From assembly GCA_028023455.1 (NCBI GenBank), contig JAQFVV010006272.1:1311586-1375585 (forward strand): a stretch of 64,000 bases of DNA. The letters are read 5' to 3'. The notes beneath the pieces were generated by a model that saw only the letters and a list, made by a program, of their open reading frames with translations, was not told the DNA's origin and searched no databases. This document shows positions 12,661 through 24,541 of the stretch, one piece after another. The translations under genes were made by a program, and so were the position numbers. Origin of the DNA: Epiperipatus broadwayi. Lineage: Eukaryota > Onychophora > Udeonychophora > Euonychophora > Peripatidae. Every line of letters begins with the position of its first letter. The first letter of the stretch is position 1.

Positions 12661-13645
12661 TATCTAAGCTAAAAGAACTGTAGCATATATCCAAAAAAAG
12701 AGTATTAAAAAGATCATTAAATATTTTGCATTGCATAATACTTTAAATATAATATTATTTTTAATAAAAAAAATTTCATTATATGATTTTAATTAATAAA
12801 TGAATTCTTTTCTATTTTGTTTTATGAGCTGTTTATTTGTTATATTTGGGTAGTTGCAAAATCCCTCTCACTGACCCAGGTATATCTTGTAAAATGATAA
12901 TATTGAAGTTATTGGAACACTGAGAAAAGTAAATTGATAATTCTTAATTGTAATTTTGAATTTATGGTAATTTTTATGCCTTAGGTTATTTGTTGTACTT
13001 TGGTTTTTGTTTATCTTCACAGTTTTATTAATTTAGTATAAATTTGAGATGTAAAATTATTCTTTAAACTTAAAATTTACAGTTTATTTTAACTTCATGG
13101 TTAAATGCAATGTTAGTTTATAGTTGAGAATCTCATTCTTCATCATCAACATTGTTTTCATATGTCATTTTGTTTTTTATTTCTTTTACTTCTTCATTTT
13201 AATTTTATCTTAATTCATCATCATAACGGGTTCATCCTTCATTGGTTTCTATTTTATCATCATCTCTTAATCATTCATTATCCTAACACATTTTCTTTCT
13301 CTTTAGCTCATTCATTTTCATTATTTAATTATTATTTATTTCTATTATCTATTTATCATTTAATTCATCATTCAAATTCCACATTCATTTCATAGATTCA
13401 ATTATTAATTATTTATTAGTTGACAAATATTAAATTTACCTAATAGTATTTTGCTATGGATTTTGAAGCTAGTTTAATTATCTTCATGGAAACTTTGTGA
13501 CCTTTTGTAGATTTATTGTTTCATGTTAGCTTAATTGGTTTTAAGAAATAATATCTTTATTTTAATATTTCTTTTTATGCTTATGTTCTTAATTATTCAT
13601 GTAGTGAGGGTTACAATATATATCCTTGAAACTTTTTTTTTTCTA
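12661..13645. other. Spacer with TCATCA/TTCATT-rich tract
   Basis: 13130-13400 is rich in TCATT and CATCAT words, which explains the open plus frame 13162-13395 (His, Phe, Leu, Ser rich). I see no domain in it. Confidence 0.6.
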
Positions 13646-13660
13646 TTTATTGAGTAGTGG

Positions 13661-13707
<47 letters not shown>

Positions 13708-13717
13708 CCACTACTCA

Positions 13718-13749
<32 letters not shown>

Positions 13750-13750
13750 G
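13646..13750. repeat. Palindrome around an (AT)n core
   Basis: TTTATTGAGTAGTGGCTT at 13646-13663 is repeated in inverted orientation at about 13704-13723 (AAGCCACTACTCAATAAA), with only (AT)n between. A second (AT)n run follows to 13750. It could form a long hairpin or cruciform. Confidence 0.9.
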
Positions 13751-16700
13751 GTAAATTAAAAAAAACTGAATACTGATCTTTATGGTATTAATTGGTATAG
13801 ATTAAAAGAAGATATTTTTCCATTGTGTTATATAGATTTCTGATTAGTATGGATTAAAAGATGATATTTTTATGTGTTGTGTGGATTTTTCTATTTATTA
13901 ACAGATTTGTGATTAAATATAACATGGAATTTTGTATTATTATTTTCTTAATTGTTTCTATTAGATTTTCAATTAATATTGAATGAAAAAAAGCACTGCT
14001 TGACTTCTTGTTGAGCCTTTTTTTTTTTGTAAATTATGGTATTGATAATATTTATAATTTGTATCTCCTTAATGACAAGTTTGATGCCTAATGGATTCAT
14101 GGATATAGATCTTATACTTTGTAATGTTTAAGAGAAAAATGATCTTTTATGAAAGAGGACTAATGAAATTGGATATGGGCTCATATTATATAGTTTGTTT
14201 AATAAGAAATAAGTAATTTTTGATAGAAATTTCGATGTAAATTGACTGAGATAGTCAAACACAAATTAGGCATGACCAGAATTTCTGGATGACATGAATG
14301 TCATTTTTTCTAAGGTTCACACAAAAATTCTGTTACTTGAATCATATGTTGCCTCAAAGTGTTTAGATGAGGCTTAGAATCGTAATGCTTCTGAAGTTTT
14401 TCCTTATATCTGTAAAGAAAAAAGCAGTCAAGTTATCACCAGACATTTTCTTCTCCACATATAAAGTTGATTGAACTTAGAATGTGGGAGATTGCTCCAG
14501 ATTGGATATAATACCTTGCCCAAGTATGGGATGTATAAAAAAAATCTTTTTGTTGTCGTTGCTAGGTATTCATTCAGTAACTTTCACAAGTAGTTTGTAT
14601 TATCTTCTCGATGCTGATATCTGTTTAATTTTGTCTGTAATTGGTACAAAATATATGATTGATTTATGTATTTTATATACAAGAGTAAGTATCCTTGTAG
14701 ATGGTATGGATGTTCTTTGACATGTTTTATGTATGTGATTTTAAATCTGTAAAATCTCTCTATGCTTGCATTGGATTAAGTTTTAGACTTTTTAATTTTA
14801 TTAATAGATTGTAAATTCTGGAGAATTAAAATTCTATTATCTTTGTTCTCAAAATAAATCTTTTTTTGTATTGCACTGAATAGTTTATTAAATTTAGATC
14901 AAATGTGGCTGTTATTGCTGAATGATTTGAGAATGGAAAAAGCACTAATCTAATATTGAGCATATGATGAAACATGGCAAATAAAAAACAAGAATAAAAA
15001 GTGACGAATGTCTATCATTATCAAATAAAACTGAATCAATAGGCAGAAAATGCTACTTACCAAGAGGAAGTTCATAAAATACTTGCCAATTGTTAAGTTA
15101 TGAGGGGGGGGTCTATCCTTGTTTTTTATATTTAGTTAAGAATGTCTAGTTATCCTTTCAGATCATTATGAAATAATTAGGGAGGTTGACTACAAGTCAA
15201 CTAATAGAAAGAATAATTCTAAATACTTAAAAATAAATTGATCTGGCTAGATTTGATCTTCAGCTTATATATAGATAAAAGAGGCAGATGCATTACTTAT
15301 GCAGCACATGGATCTTCTAAATAATTATTAATAGCCATTTCAATAATTTTAAAAATACAGTTTTTATGGATCACATCGGGGTGACTGGTCTGGCACTGTC
15401 TATTATAATTTGTAATGATGTTAAATCAAATATACAACTATATCAATTATTTTTCTCACAATAAGAAATAAAACACACATGCCTACTTATACATACACAT
15501 ATTATTTAAAATAAATTAACAAAAGAAATAATTCTAATATGTCTTATAATAAGAAGGGACTTGCATTAACCTTTACTTTTAATAGTAGTAAACAAAAAAA
15601 AAAAAAACAAAAAAAAAAAAACAACAACATAAGACTAAAGTTATTCAATTTAAAATATATGTTACATTAAAAAGTTGAAACAACATAAAAGGTATATTGT
15701 AAATAATTAATATTCCAATCCCTATCTTTCAGAAATAAATAAAGGTAAAACAAAAGAGAAAATATATTATCATTTGAATAATGTAAATATATATATATTA
15801 TTCATTCCATTTGCTAATATGTCATTTCAAAAAATAAGATTTTAGAATGGAACTGATATGTTATAAAAAGGTCAAAGAATGTACAATTTCAAAAATAAAG
15901 CATTAACTGCCAATTTCTAAATATAAAATTAATGTCAAAAATTTAAAAATATGGGAAAAATTTGAATAACTTTGAAAAGATAAATAAAGTATTTTTAAAA
16001 ATATTCAAACTCTTACTCTTTTTAAAATATATTTGCACATATTCATATAAAACTTAATGATGTTATATTTGTAATGTATTTCTCAGTAATAAGATACTAG
16101 AAGAATTAATTACATTAATGGGGGGAGGGCACTCAAAACTATTAAATATTATCATAGTATCCTTGTCTAGTTATTTCACTCATTCTTGGGCAAACTCAGT
16201 CTGAAAAAGTTTATATCAATATGGAATTCATAAATTCTGTTTCATATTATATAATGATTATTAAATGCTTTGCTGCAAACAGTTTATCATACTTAGTAAA
16301 AAAAAAACAGATCAAACATGTGCACATTCATATAATTTTCATTCTTATTGACTGTATACTAAAAAGAAGAATAGCTATTCTAACAACAACAACGACAAAC
16401 AATAACCAAAAGTTAAATATAAATTTTGCAATACAACTATAAAGACAATTTCGGAAAAATGAATACTTATAGACAATGAGCTATTTACTATTGTAATTTC
16501 TAACTAAATTTCATTCTTGTTTCTTTTGAACACATTTTGTATTAAATTATCCAACAACAAAATCAAAAATTTATAATAAACAAATAACTTAAGTAAATTT
16601 GATAGCTTGATTTTATTAAATGATTCTTTTTTCTTTCATTTCTGAGACCTAGAATTCTCTGACAATTTCAGGTATCATTTATCAGTCAGTCCTGCAACTT

Positions 16701-17595
16701 TATTTCCTTTTATTTATTTTAATTAGTTAATTGTTTATTTAATTATAATTGCATACACACATATTAACGACAAAAGCATTTAATAAATGTTTATTTAATT
16801 TCAAATAAATTCAATTTTATAGAAAATAAGATTCTACCCTGTTCTGATTTGTGTTAAATAGTGTTCAGGGACTTCACTCAGCTGATAAAGAACTGTTCTT
16901 TAAAACCTACATCATCAACTTCATGTTGTCATAATTTACCAAATGACAACTAATATATTTTTTCATAATGGGTTCATTAGAGGATGTTTGGCAATATTAT
17001 TAATTTTATAAATGTGTTTTCTTTTAAATTTATTTTGGAATATTAGTAGATGGAGATATGTTGAAAGTTTTAATTAAAAAAACAATAACTTAATTTTAAA
17101 TATATATATAAACAATAAATGATTAACTGATTGGGAGTGATGTAACATTTTGGTATCAGAAGTGACAAGGTTAGCTTCAATATTTAAACCTTTAAATGTC
17201 AAGTTTATCACATAATTATTGTAGCCCATTGTAGATGCTTCAAGGTTACCACATTTCAACATAATCTACAGTTTACAAACACAAAATAAATAATTTACAA
17301 GAATAAATTTAGTAATAACTTTAACTCTCAAAAAATCAAAATCTTAATAAAACTTCTATATTCCTTTTGTTACAATTTTGGCTCTTAAAAAAAAAATCCC
17401 TTCTTTATCATTATTATAGATTTAAAGAATATTTCTGTAATAATATATAATAAAAAATCTAAATAAAAACAATTATTTAAAATAAGAATAAAAAACATAA
17501 ACTAAATTTGATTTAACATTGATTAATAGTGGCAGTCTTGCCCATCTATTCAATTTACATCAGCCAACCATATAATGTATATATTCATTGAGCCA

Positions 17596-17598
<3 letters not shown>
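13751..17598. other. 3.8-kb spacer, no gene recognised
   Basis: Frames at 14484-14720 and 16221-16442 show no domain. On the minus strand near 14420 a pyrimidine tract ending in TTTACAG precedes a short open stretch, which could be a splice acceptor, but there is no matching donor or homology to support an exon. Confidence 0.5.

Positions 17599-17659
<61 letters not shown>
17599..17659. repeat. (AT)n/(AC)n microsatellite
   Basis: About 50 bp of AT repeats followed by a short AC run. Confidence 0.95.
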
Positions 17660-18403
17660 AATAGAATTGAATATACATAATAGAAAGCAGCTTATACACA
17701 ACAAAGTGTAATTACACAAGATTATTATTTTAAAATATGATATATTGTAATAATTTATTTAAAAAATGGGAATTTGTAAATTATAGACAAAAACGTGAGA
17801 AAAAAAAAGTTGCACCATAAATAAATTGTTATTCCTACTTTGTATTTATGAATCATTATTCCCAATATGAATAAGACTAATATTATTAATGTGGACCAGC
17901 CAATTTTCATCCTCATTTCCACAAAAAATCAACTTTATCCCTGTATAAAACAGTGCATAGAAATTCGAAAAATTGTTGCAAAATTAATTTTTTAAATTCC
18001 ATTCATCTACAGCAGAAATCAGAAAATTGTGGCTCATAAATCACATGTGGCCTGATCCAATATCATCATGGTTTTCTCTATCATGACAAACATAAACACA
18101 ATTTTTATTTTCTCTTATAATTTTTAAGTAAATATTTTGATGCCTAATTCTGTCTTATTAAGGAATAATAATTATTATATATGAATGTTTAAATATTACA
18201 AATTTGTGAATAAATCAAACAAACTAATTTTTTGTTCATTTTTATGAGTATTTCATTTTCATTAAGATGTAAACAGATTCTATTAAATTAGTAAACAGGC
18301 AAATACTCTCCATATAGTAGTGCCATCTTGTGCTAACAAGAGTAATCAATGGATGCCAGAAGGCTTGTGCATAAAATCCCTATCTAGTGACTACTCATCC
18401 AAT

Positions 18404-18447
18404 ATCCCCAGACTAGTTTCTGGCTTGTGGCCATAATCAGTGAGGAG
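18404..18447 (-). ncRNA. Hammerhead-like motif B1
   Basis: On the minus strand: CTCCTCA, CTGATTA (one change from CTGATGA), TGGC-CACAA-GCCA forming a perfect 4-bp stem II, GAAAC, TA, GTC, TGGGGAT. Stem I pairs CTCCTCA with TGGGGAT over six positions with one G-T wobble. The G-to-T change in the core would be expected to abolish cleavage. Confidence 0.6.
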
Positions 18448-18632
18448 CATTGGATCTGAGAGCACTACACCTAGATCTTAGGATCTAATGCAACCCTCCA
18501 GCACCACCTTTTACCCCTACTTCACTACAAAACTATGAGAATGAAATTGAAAACGCAATATTTTCAATCTAAGCTCAATAGCTTATATAGTTATATGGGT
18601 CTGAACTCAATTCAGTGCTCTCAGATCCAAGG

Positions 18633-18676
18633 CTCCTCACTGATGATAGCCACAAGCCAGAAACTAGTCTAGGGTT
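18633..18676 (+). ncRNA. Hammerhead-like motif B2 (core intact)
   Basis: CTCCTCA, CTGATGA, TAGC-CACAA-GCCA (one mismatch in stem II), GAAAC, TA, GTC, TAGGGTT. Both conserved core boxes and the GTC triplet are intact. Helix III is only two base pairs with a two-base loop, so cleavage would probably need dimer pairing, as known for short-helix-III type I hammerheads in animal retrozymes and Penelope-like elements. Confidence 0.62.
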
Positions 18677-19007
18677 ATTGGATGAGTAGGCACTAGATAG
18701 GGATTTTATGCACAAGCCTTCTGACATCCATTGATTACTCTTGTTAGCACAAGGTGGCACTACTATGTGGAGAGTATTTGCCTGTTTACTAACAGTTATG
18801 TGCTAGCATAAGATGGTGATCAGGTGATTCTATTAAATTATTTTATTAAAATAAATGTTTGATTATATCCATAGCAATTCATGTAAATTCACATTTTTCA
18901 TGAAACTATTTTATTACTTATTTCTTTGCAGGTTTTTCATAAGAGAGGAGGGGACCTACACAAAATAGCTTTTCATATTAAAAAGTTTGCTGCATCCTGA
19001 TCTACAG

Positions 19008-19399
19008 AATCATCTTTGTTTAATGTTTGTACAAATTAAAGCTTATATAAATTAATTTGTGAGTATTAAAATGTAATGAATGTTAAATTGAGATATTCAT
19101 GTTTCAACAGATTATTGATTATATATATATGGGTTTTTACTATAATGAGCAAGAACAGAAGCTGGTCTCTTTAAAGGTCCAGTATATGATTTATCATATA
19201 TGGTTCATGCATTACTAGGTAGCTATTACCATACTACTACTGTCTCAGGACATATATTCAAGCAATCAGTTTAATTTGATTTATATTTCCTACTAGTAGA
19301 ATTATTTAAATTAATTTTTCTTTGTTAAAATATATTAATTTTCTGTATAATATATAGATTAATCTTATATTGCTATATTTATGTCATATAAATATGTGT

Positions 19400-19444
<45 letters not shown>

Positions 19445-19678
19445 ACAGATCTACGCAAGGATAAATAATGTAAGGACCTCAAGAATATTTTCTTTAAATC
19501 GCTCTATTTGTCATTGAATTTCTAATATCTTAATGATTGCTCTTAGGACTATCACTTTCTTTTTGTTCTTTATCTCTTAGTTTTATCTAGCCTGTGCCTA
19601 ACCTAAATATTATGATTAAATACTAACTGTGATAAAACACAGTTGCTGAAGCTTTAAACATAAAATTACAAATATAAA
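19008..19678. other. Spacer with (AC)/(AT) microsatellite
   Basis: About 19397-19442 is a short AC run followed by (AT)n. Otherwise nothing was recognised. Confidence 0.6.
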
Positions 19679-19847
19679 GCTGAGCGCTTTCGGGGGACTT
19701 AAGCTTCCATAATGATAGCCCAATACAACATAAAATACAAAATATAAAAACTTATTCAAAAGCAAAATACATATCTCAAAATGTAAACTAAATCTAAAAA
19801 ATAAATAAAATAATATAAAATAAAATAAAATATAATAAAAATAAATA

Positions 19848-20332
19848 TTATAGCATCCAAATTTTAGAAATACTAAAACAAGAATCCTTTCTATTAATAG
19901 TAATGGGATTACCAACTATAAAACAAGCTTCTTTAATCTTATGCTTTACATCATTCTTCTCAGTACACACTAATTTTACCTCTACTGGTTGACAAAGATG
20001 TCCAGCCTTATTTTCATGTTCCACAAATACTGAATTACCCAAAACTTTAGATTTAGTATGATGATACAAATATTTATGCTGTGAAACTCTATTTAAAATA
20101 TTGGTTTTAGTTTCACCATAATAAATAGAATGACAATATTTATGAGGACAAGAAACACTAAAAACTACATGCTGTGTTAAATTAGATCCAATTTTAAATT
20201 TGAAATGTTAATCAATCTATTCGTATTTGGAGCTGAATAAAAAATTACTTGAAAATCCGGAGATAACTTATTAATCAACCGTTTTGCAATAGAATGAATA
20301 TATGGCAAAACTATACAAGGTTTTTCCGTCTT
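19848..20332 (-). pseudogene. Penelope linker and GIY-YIG endonuclease (broken)
   Basis: Directly after the stop that ends the RT frame, the same frame reads on as KTEKPCIVLPYIHSIAKRL, the linker seen in Penelope proteins (VPYIxGxSExI). A one-base shift near 20190 leads into VFSVSCPHKYCHSIYYGETK, then RVSQHKYLYHH. This is the GIY-YIG core with YYGETK in place of YIGET and the usual Cys/His spacing before it. KIKEACFIVGNPITINR at the C-terminal side matches the Glu-containing end of this nuclease. The preserved order indicates one original protein of RT plus endonuclease. Confidence 0.85.
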
Positions 20333-21602
20333 TTAAGGTTTAAACTGCAAATTATGTAAAAATTTCACAACCTGATTATTAATAATTGAACATTTATGTC
20401 TAAGTTTCACTAAGTCCTCAATAAAACAAATAAGATTTTCATTCCTATGTGCCTCAAATTTAAAAAGATGGTGATTTCTATATAAAAACAAATTCAAAGA
20501 TGCCAATTTGTACACTTGAGGAGAGTATGAATGCGGATGGATTAAACCCCTAACTTCCATAGTTTTCACAAACATACAGTAGTCCAAATGATCTTCTGTT
20601 CTATGCACAATAATATCCAAATATTTCACTTCCTGTAATGCATCTTCCCAATTTATCATACGATTTAAAATGATAGCTTCATGAATGCTACTTTGAATCT
20701 CCAAAATATTTTCAGGAGCCATAATAAATATATCATTTACATATCTAGTATATATAATATCTGGTACAGAGTTAATAAATGTAGGGACAATTTTATGCTC
20801 AAAATGGTCTAAAACTATACTCAAGAGAATTCCACTAAGAAAAAGGCCCATTGGCCAACCATTTAACATTTGAAAACAACAATCTTTATATGTATCCACT
20901 AAATTTTCATCCAGCCAAGCTAAAAATCCAACAATGAAATAAACTTTATGAGATGGAAAGTCTTTATCACGTAAAGATAACTTGACTATATCTATTGACT
21001 GCTTATGATCAATGGACCCATACAATTCCGTAACATCCAGCGCTGCAGATTTAAAATTAGAATTAATTTTAACATTTTTAATAACATCAATAAATTTAAA
21101 TGATGAATTGACTGTAAACAATCCAAAAACCCATAATATCAATCAACCAATGATTAATCAAAACAGAAGTTTCAAAATAATGTACACTACCAAAATCCAT
21201 CATTAAATGCAAAGGTGTATCTCATTTATGTAATTTAACATTTGCAAAAAAATCTAGGAAGCAACGATGCAGACAGGTAAACTTTAAAATACTCTAATTT
21301 TGTTAATACTTTATCTTTTTCTTTATGTAAAACATTAGCAATAAATTTCTCATGATTAAGATTACAATTAAAACTTTCAATCTTTTTAAACTTTAATTTA
21401 TCAATTTGCATAAAAATTTTACCACAAATTCCTCCTCTTTCATCAAAACAAACCTGTTCCCCTTATCTTCTTTCATGCAAACAATATCATGCTGACATAT
21501 AAATTGCTTTGTATGCAATATGTATTTATTCCAATTCAAATTATTATCATTAAGATTTCTGTTATTAATAATCGTTACTATATTACTAATACAAACTAAC
21601 AT
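20333..21602 (-). pseudogene. Penelope-type reverse transcriptase (broken)
   Basis: 21602-21393 has EDKGNRFVLMKEEEF, matching the ADKGN...V box upstream of Penelope RTs. A frameshift leads to about 21390-21240 (KFKKIESFNCNLNHEKFIANVL). After further shifts, 21235-21140 gives TPLHLMMDFGS, like the PLRPIVS box. The 269-codon frame 21142-20333 holds the catalytic core: LDVTELYGSI (first motif, Asp kept), GWPMGLFLSGILLSIVLDHFE (QGSPLSP-like motif, changed), YTRYVNDIFI (YxDD changed to VND), and EVKYLDIIV. The second motif has lost one Asp, so the enzyme would be dead even with the frame restored. It ends at a TAA at 20330-20332. Confidence 0.88.
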
Positions 21603-21751
21603 AGTATTATGACATATAATATAATAATATTATAACATATAATATAATTAATATATTATAATATAATATAGGATTATATTACTAATACAATACTATGATT
21701 ATAATTTTTTTACTCATTATATTCATATTATTCTTATTGCACTTGCTCTTT

Positions 21752-21860
21752 TCTTTTTTTTTAATTGTCATAGCATCAGCCGGGACACGAACCCGCAACC
21801 CGGGCAACTGCCTGTAATTGCAAGGCAGTCGCGCTGACCTCTCGACCACCAATGCAAGAC
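21752..21860 (-). mobile_element. tRNA-like SINE, copy 1
   Basis: The minus strand reads GTCTT, then a tRNA-like fold: GCATTGG pairs with CTGATGC (acceptor), GTCG/CGAC forms a D stem, and box B GGTTCGTGTCC lies at 21783-21793. It ends TATGAC followed by an A-rich tail. TTCTTTTTT occurs at both sides and may be the target duplication, though it overlaps the tail. It matches the copy at 38880-38985 almost base for base. The anticodon loop is enlarged, so this is a retroposon rather than a tRNA gene. Confidence 0.85.
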
Positions 21861-24541
21861 TTCTTTTTTGTTTTGCATCTCAATAATCTTACTTATCTAT
21901 ACAATTAACTTTTCCAATTTCTTCAAAAGTCAGTCTTTTTTTTCTCCTTGTTTTCTTAATAAAGCATCTTTCTGTTCCAATTTAATTAAAATATTTCAAA
22001 TCTCTTTTTCTTAATTTAAAATTCAAAGATCAACAAAAATTGTTTCTTATTTATCTTCCTCTGCCTGCACCAGCCCTTCCCAAATTTAATTTCTACTTAG
22101 TAACTATATATATTATTTTTTTGTCTAAAAGCAAGTTCAAATGTTTCAGCATGAGAACACAAATTTGTTCTACTAGATTCTATTTAAAACTATATCATAG
22201 AATTTCAATACCTTAATAGCACCTAAATCAATTTCTTTGAAATCTTTTATTAAAAAAAAAAACTCTTTGCAAAAATTTACTTTTCCGTAGATAAATAAAA
22301 TTTATATTAATTTCAAGTTGAAAATTGATCTATTCAAACTGAAACATGTTATACTAACAATAGGTTAATGGTGAGAAAGCAATTAGTCTAAGCTAAGTTC
22401 TTTATAATAGATTGAATTGAAATGGCTTCCGGGAATTTAAATTATGTTAGCATCAAGAAAGTTAACTAGAATTCCTATAATATTATTACTAACTCTTATG
22501 ACAAGAATAACTAATAGTTACAAAACAAAAAGACTTAACTTAGAAGTTTCTGTTCACTTAGGATTTCACACACGCTGCTCAATTCGTACGAAACTGTATA
22601 TGATCTTAAATAATATCGGGAACTTTTTAATTTTATATTATATATTTATGTTTTGCAATACCTTCATGAAAAATATGCAGCATATTAAAGATTTATTATT
22701 AAATATTATGTATATTGATATGGAAATAAAGTGTAAGTAAGAAATAATGGCAAAGTAATCTAGATAAGCGTGGGCCCATAAGAACACTAAAAAAAAAGGC
22801 AATATAATATATATATATATAATATAGCGGATTTGAACACACTCTCAAGCTCCCTTCAACTATATATGACTATTCAATCAAACATATATTTACAAATTTA
22901 AGAAAATGTACATTATATAATTCAAAATACTTATAATTATAATATCAGTAATGATAATAATAGCAAAGTAAAAATCAATGACTTAATACTGAAATATTTT
23001 ATTTTTTCCCTAAATATTGTTGGCACATGAAATATGCAAACTTTGAATAGAGGGATTCTTCAAAACTCAGATGTAGGCAGAATTTCTACATAAAAAAGGT
23101 AAATTAGACAAAAAGTTGGTTATAAAGATTTTTTTTTTTTCCTGAAAGGAGAAATCGTTGAATGAAAAAGAACGCATCATTAAAATTTGGTGTAAGATCT
23201 AATTTGGCATCGTCTATTTTTTGGACTTTCTTAATATACCAATGAAATGTTAGAGATATTAAAAACTGTTTTTCATAAAAATTTCTATACTCATTATTAC
23301 AATATGCTATGATTGCAAATCCAGTAATTTTGGACAATGTCCTTGTTGTCCATTAGATATTATTGGACAAATGCCAATAAAAAATGAATTTACCTTAGTG
23401 AAAAGTTATAAGCATGTGTTTGATAGTAATACTAAACTATGGCCTGAAATTATTAAAGATAGTAATATTGGCTTAATGAACTGTAAAAAATGATTTTTTG
23501 TGTCTTCTACTGTTTGGTTTCACAAAAACTGTTTTAAACAGTATAAAAATCTTGGAAGCATCCACATTCAAAGCAATGGTATTCTATAGTTTTATTATGG
23601 TTAAAAAAGATTATTAAAAAAGTTAATAATACATAAAATGTACAAGTAGAGATTGTTAAACTGATCGTAGATTAGTTTGTTCCAACATTTAAATCATAGC
23701 TGCATAAAATATATTTTATATAAACATATTACATGAAATTTTATGTATTTTAGATATTAATTGCTACTTATGCTGACTTTTAACAATTACTTTTAAGATT
23801 GTCATGTAATTGAAACTTGGAATTCTCTTAAAAAATATGTTATGGATTCAATAAAATAATAATCAGAAAATAATAAATTCTTTATAACAGTTATATAAAT
23901 ATCAAATTTTTTAAATATACACAAAAAGCCTTTTTCAGCACCTAATTTGGTGCCCTTATTTTCTGATTATTATTTTATGGAAGAACAGCATAAAGATATT
24001 TATTCTTTTCCAATTTTGGATTCAATAAAAAATGTTCTTGAATTATTATTTGGTATTAATGTGGTTTTAAAAAAACATAACATTCATTGTCTAGTAAAAT
24101 AATAAATTGAAATATGAAAAAAAATTAAGAATAAAAAGTACATAAAAACCTTAAAAGGGGAAAAAAACATAAAAAAAATTACAGCCAATTGCCATATGCT
24201 CCCATTTAAAACCTTTTTATGAGACAACAAAAATAGCATACACACAATACTATTTAATAAGTGGATAGCACTTTTTAATATAGGAATACTTTGATCAAGG
24301 GTACTTAAGTATTAAAGCTGCAACATAGGGAAAATAGGAGGCCTTTTCACACCCACAGTAAATGTGTAATGTCACAACGATGTTAAATTGAAAGAAAATA
24401 ATACCTATGAGTATACGTGCAAATGTGTTTTTTTTAATCAACAATATTTTTTTTTGTAATACTTTGACATTTTCAGTTATTTTTCATAATTTTCATTGCA
24501 TATTCAAAATTATGATTATTTGAAAATTAGCAAGTACTGAA
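21861..24541. other. 2.7-kb spacer, no gene recognised
   Basis: Frames 22444-22740 and 23104-23337 show no known domain. At 24297-24325 a stretch like GTACTTAAGTATTAAAG matches the end of the inverted repeat near 25.78 kb, so part of this spacer is a repeat remnant. Confidence 0.5.

Larger units (their letters stand above)
18276..18840 (+). mobile_element. Foldback family B, copy 1, with 15-bp target-site duplication
   Basis: GATTCTATTAAATTA flanks the unit at 18276-18290 and 18826-18840, leaving 18291-18825 as the insert. Inside, about 18297-18470 and 18610-18787 are near-perfect inverted repeats with a unique centre of about 140 bp. After the right arm comes a unique tail (TAACAGTTATGTGCTAGCAT, then GATGGTGAT-like triplets) that is also present in the second copy at 29.8 kb. 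A 15-bp duplication and a simple-repeat tail are typical of target-primed retrotransposition, not of cut-and-paste MITEs. No protein is encoded. Confidence 0.85.
18005..19007. mobile_element. hAT-type non-autonomous element with 8-bp target duplication
   Basis: ATCTACAG occurs at 18005-18012 and again at 19000-19007. The enclosed 987 bp starts CAGAAATCAG and ends GCTGCATCCTG, whose complement CAGGATGCAGC resembles the start. Subterminal sequence near 18031-18053 (TTGTGGCTC...CACATGTGGCC) is the type seen at the 3029 hAT end. An 8-bp duplication and CAG ends fit the hAT superfamily. There is no transposase frame inside, and more than half of the interior is the later family B insertion. Confidence 0.72.
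19679..21602 (-). mobile_element. Penelope-like retroelement, decayed
   Basis: The minus strand carries, in order, an N-terminal segment, a Penelope-type reverse transcriptase, a linker and a GIY-YIG endonuclease, the canonical domain order of Penelope-like elements. One in-frame stop and several frameshifts break it. No long flanking repeats were identified. A GAAAGCGCT-containing segment at 19679-19718 lies about 130 bp beyond the last codon. The family B insertion starts 0.8 kb further on. Confidence 0.88.

Noticed and set aside
13162-13395. 77-codon His/Phe/Leu-rich frame
   Set aside because: Low-complexity TCATT/CATCAT sequence; no domain, no homologous copy.
14400-14480. Minus-strand splice-acceptor-like pyrimidine tract
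   Set aside because: No matching donor, no protein homology, and such tracts are common in A+T-rich DNA.
23104-23560. Possible small gene on either strand near 23.3 kb
   Set aside because: Frames are short, the Cys pairs fit no known finger, and no start or splice context supports them.
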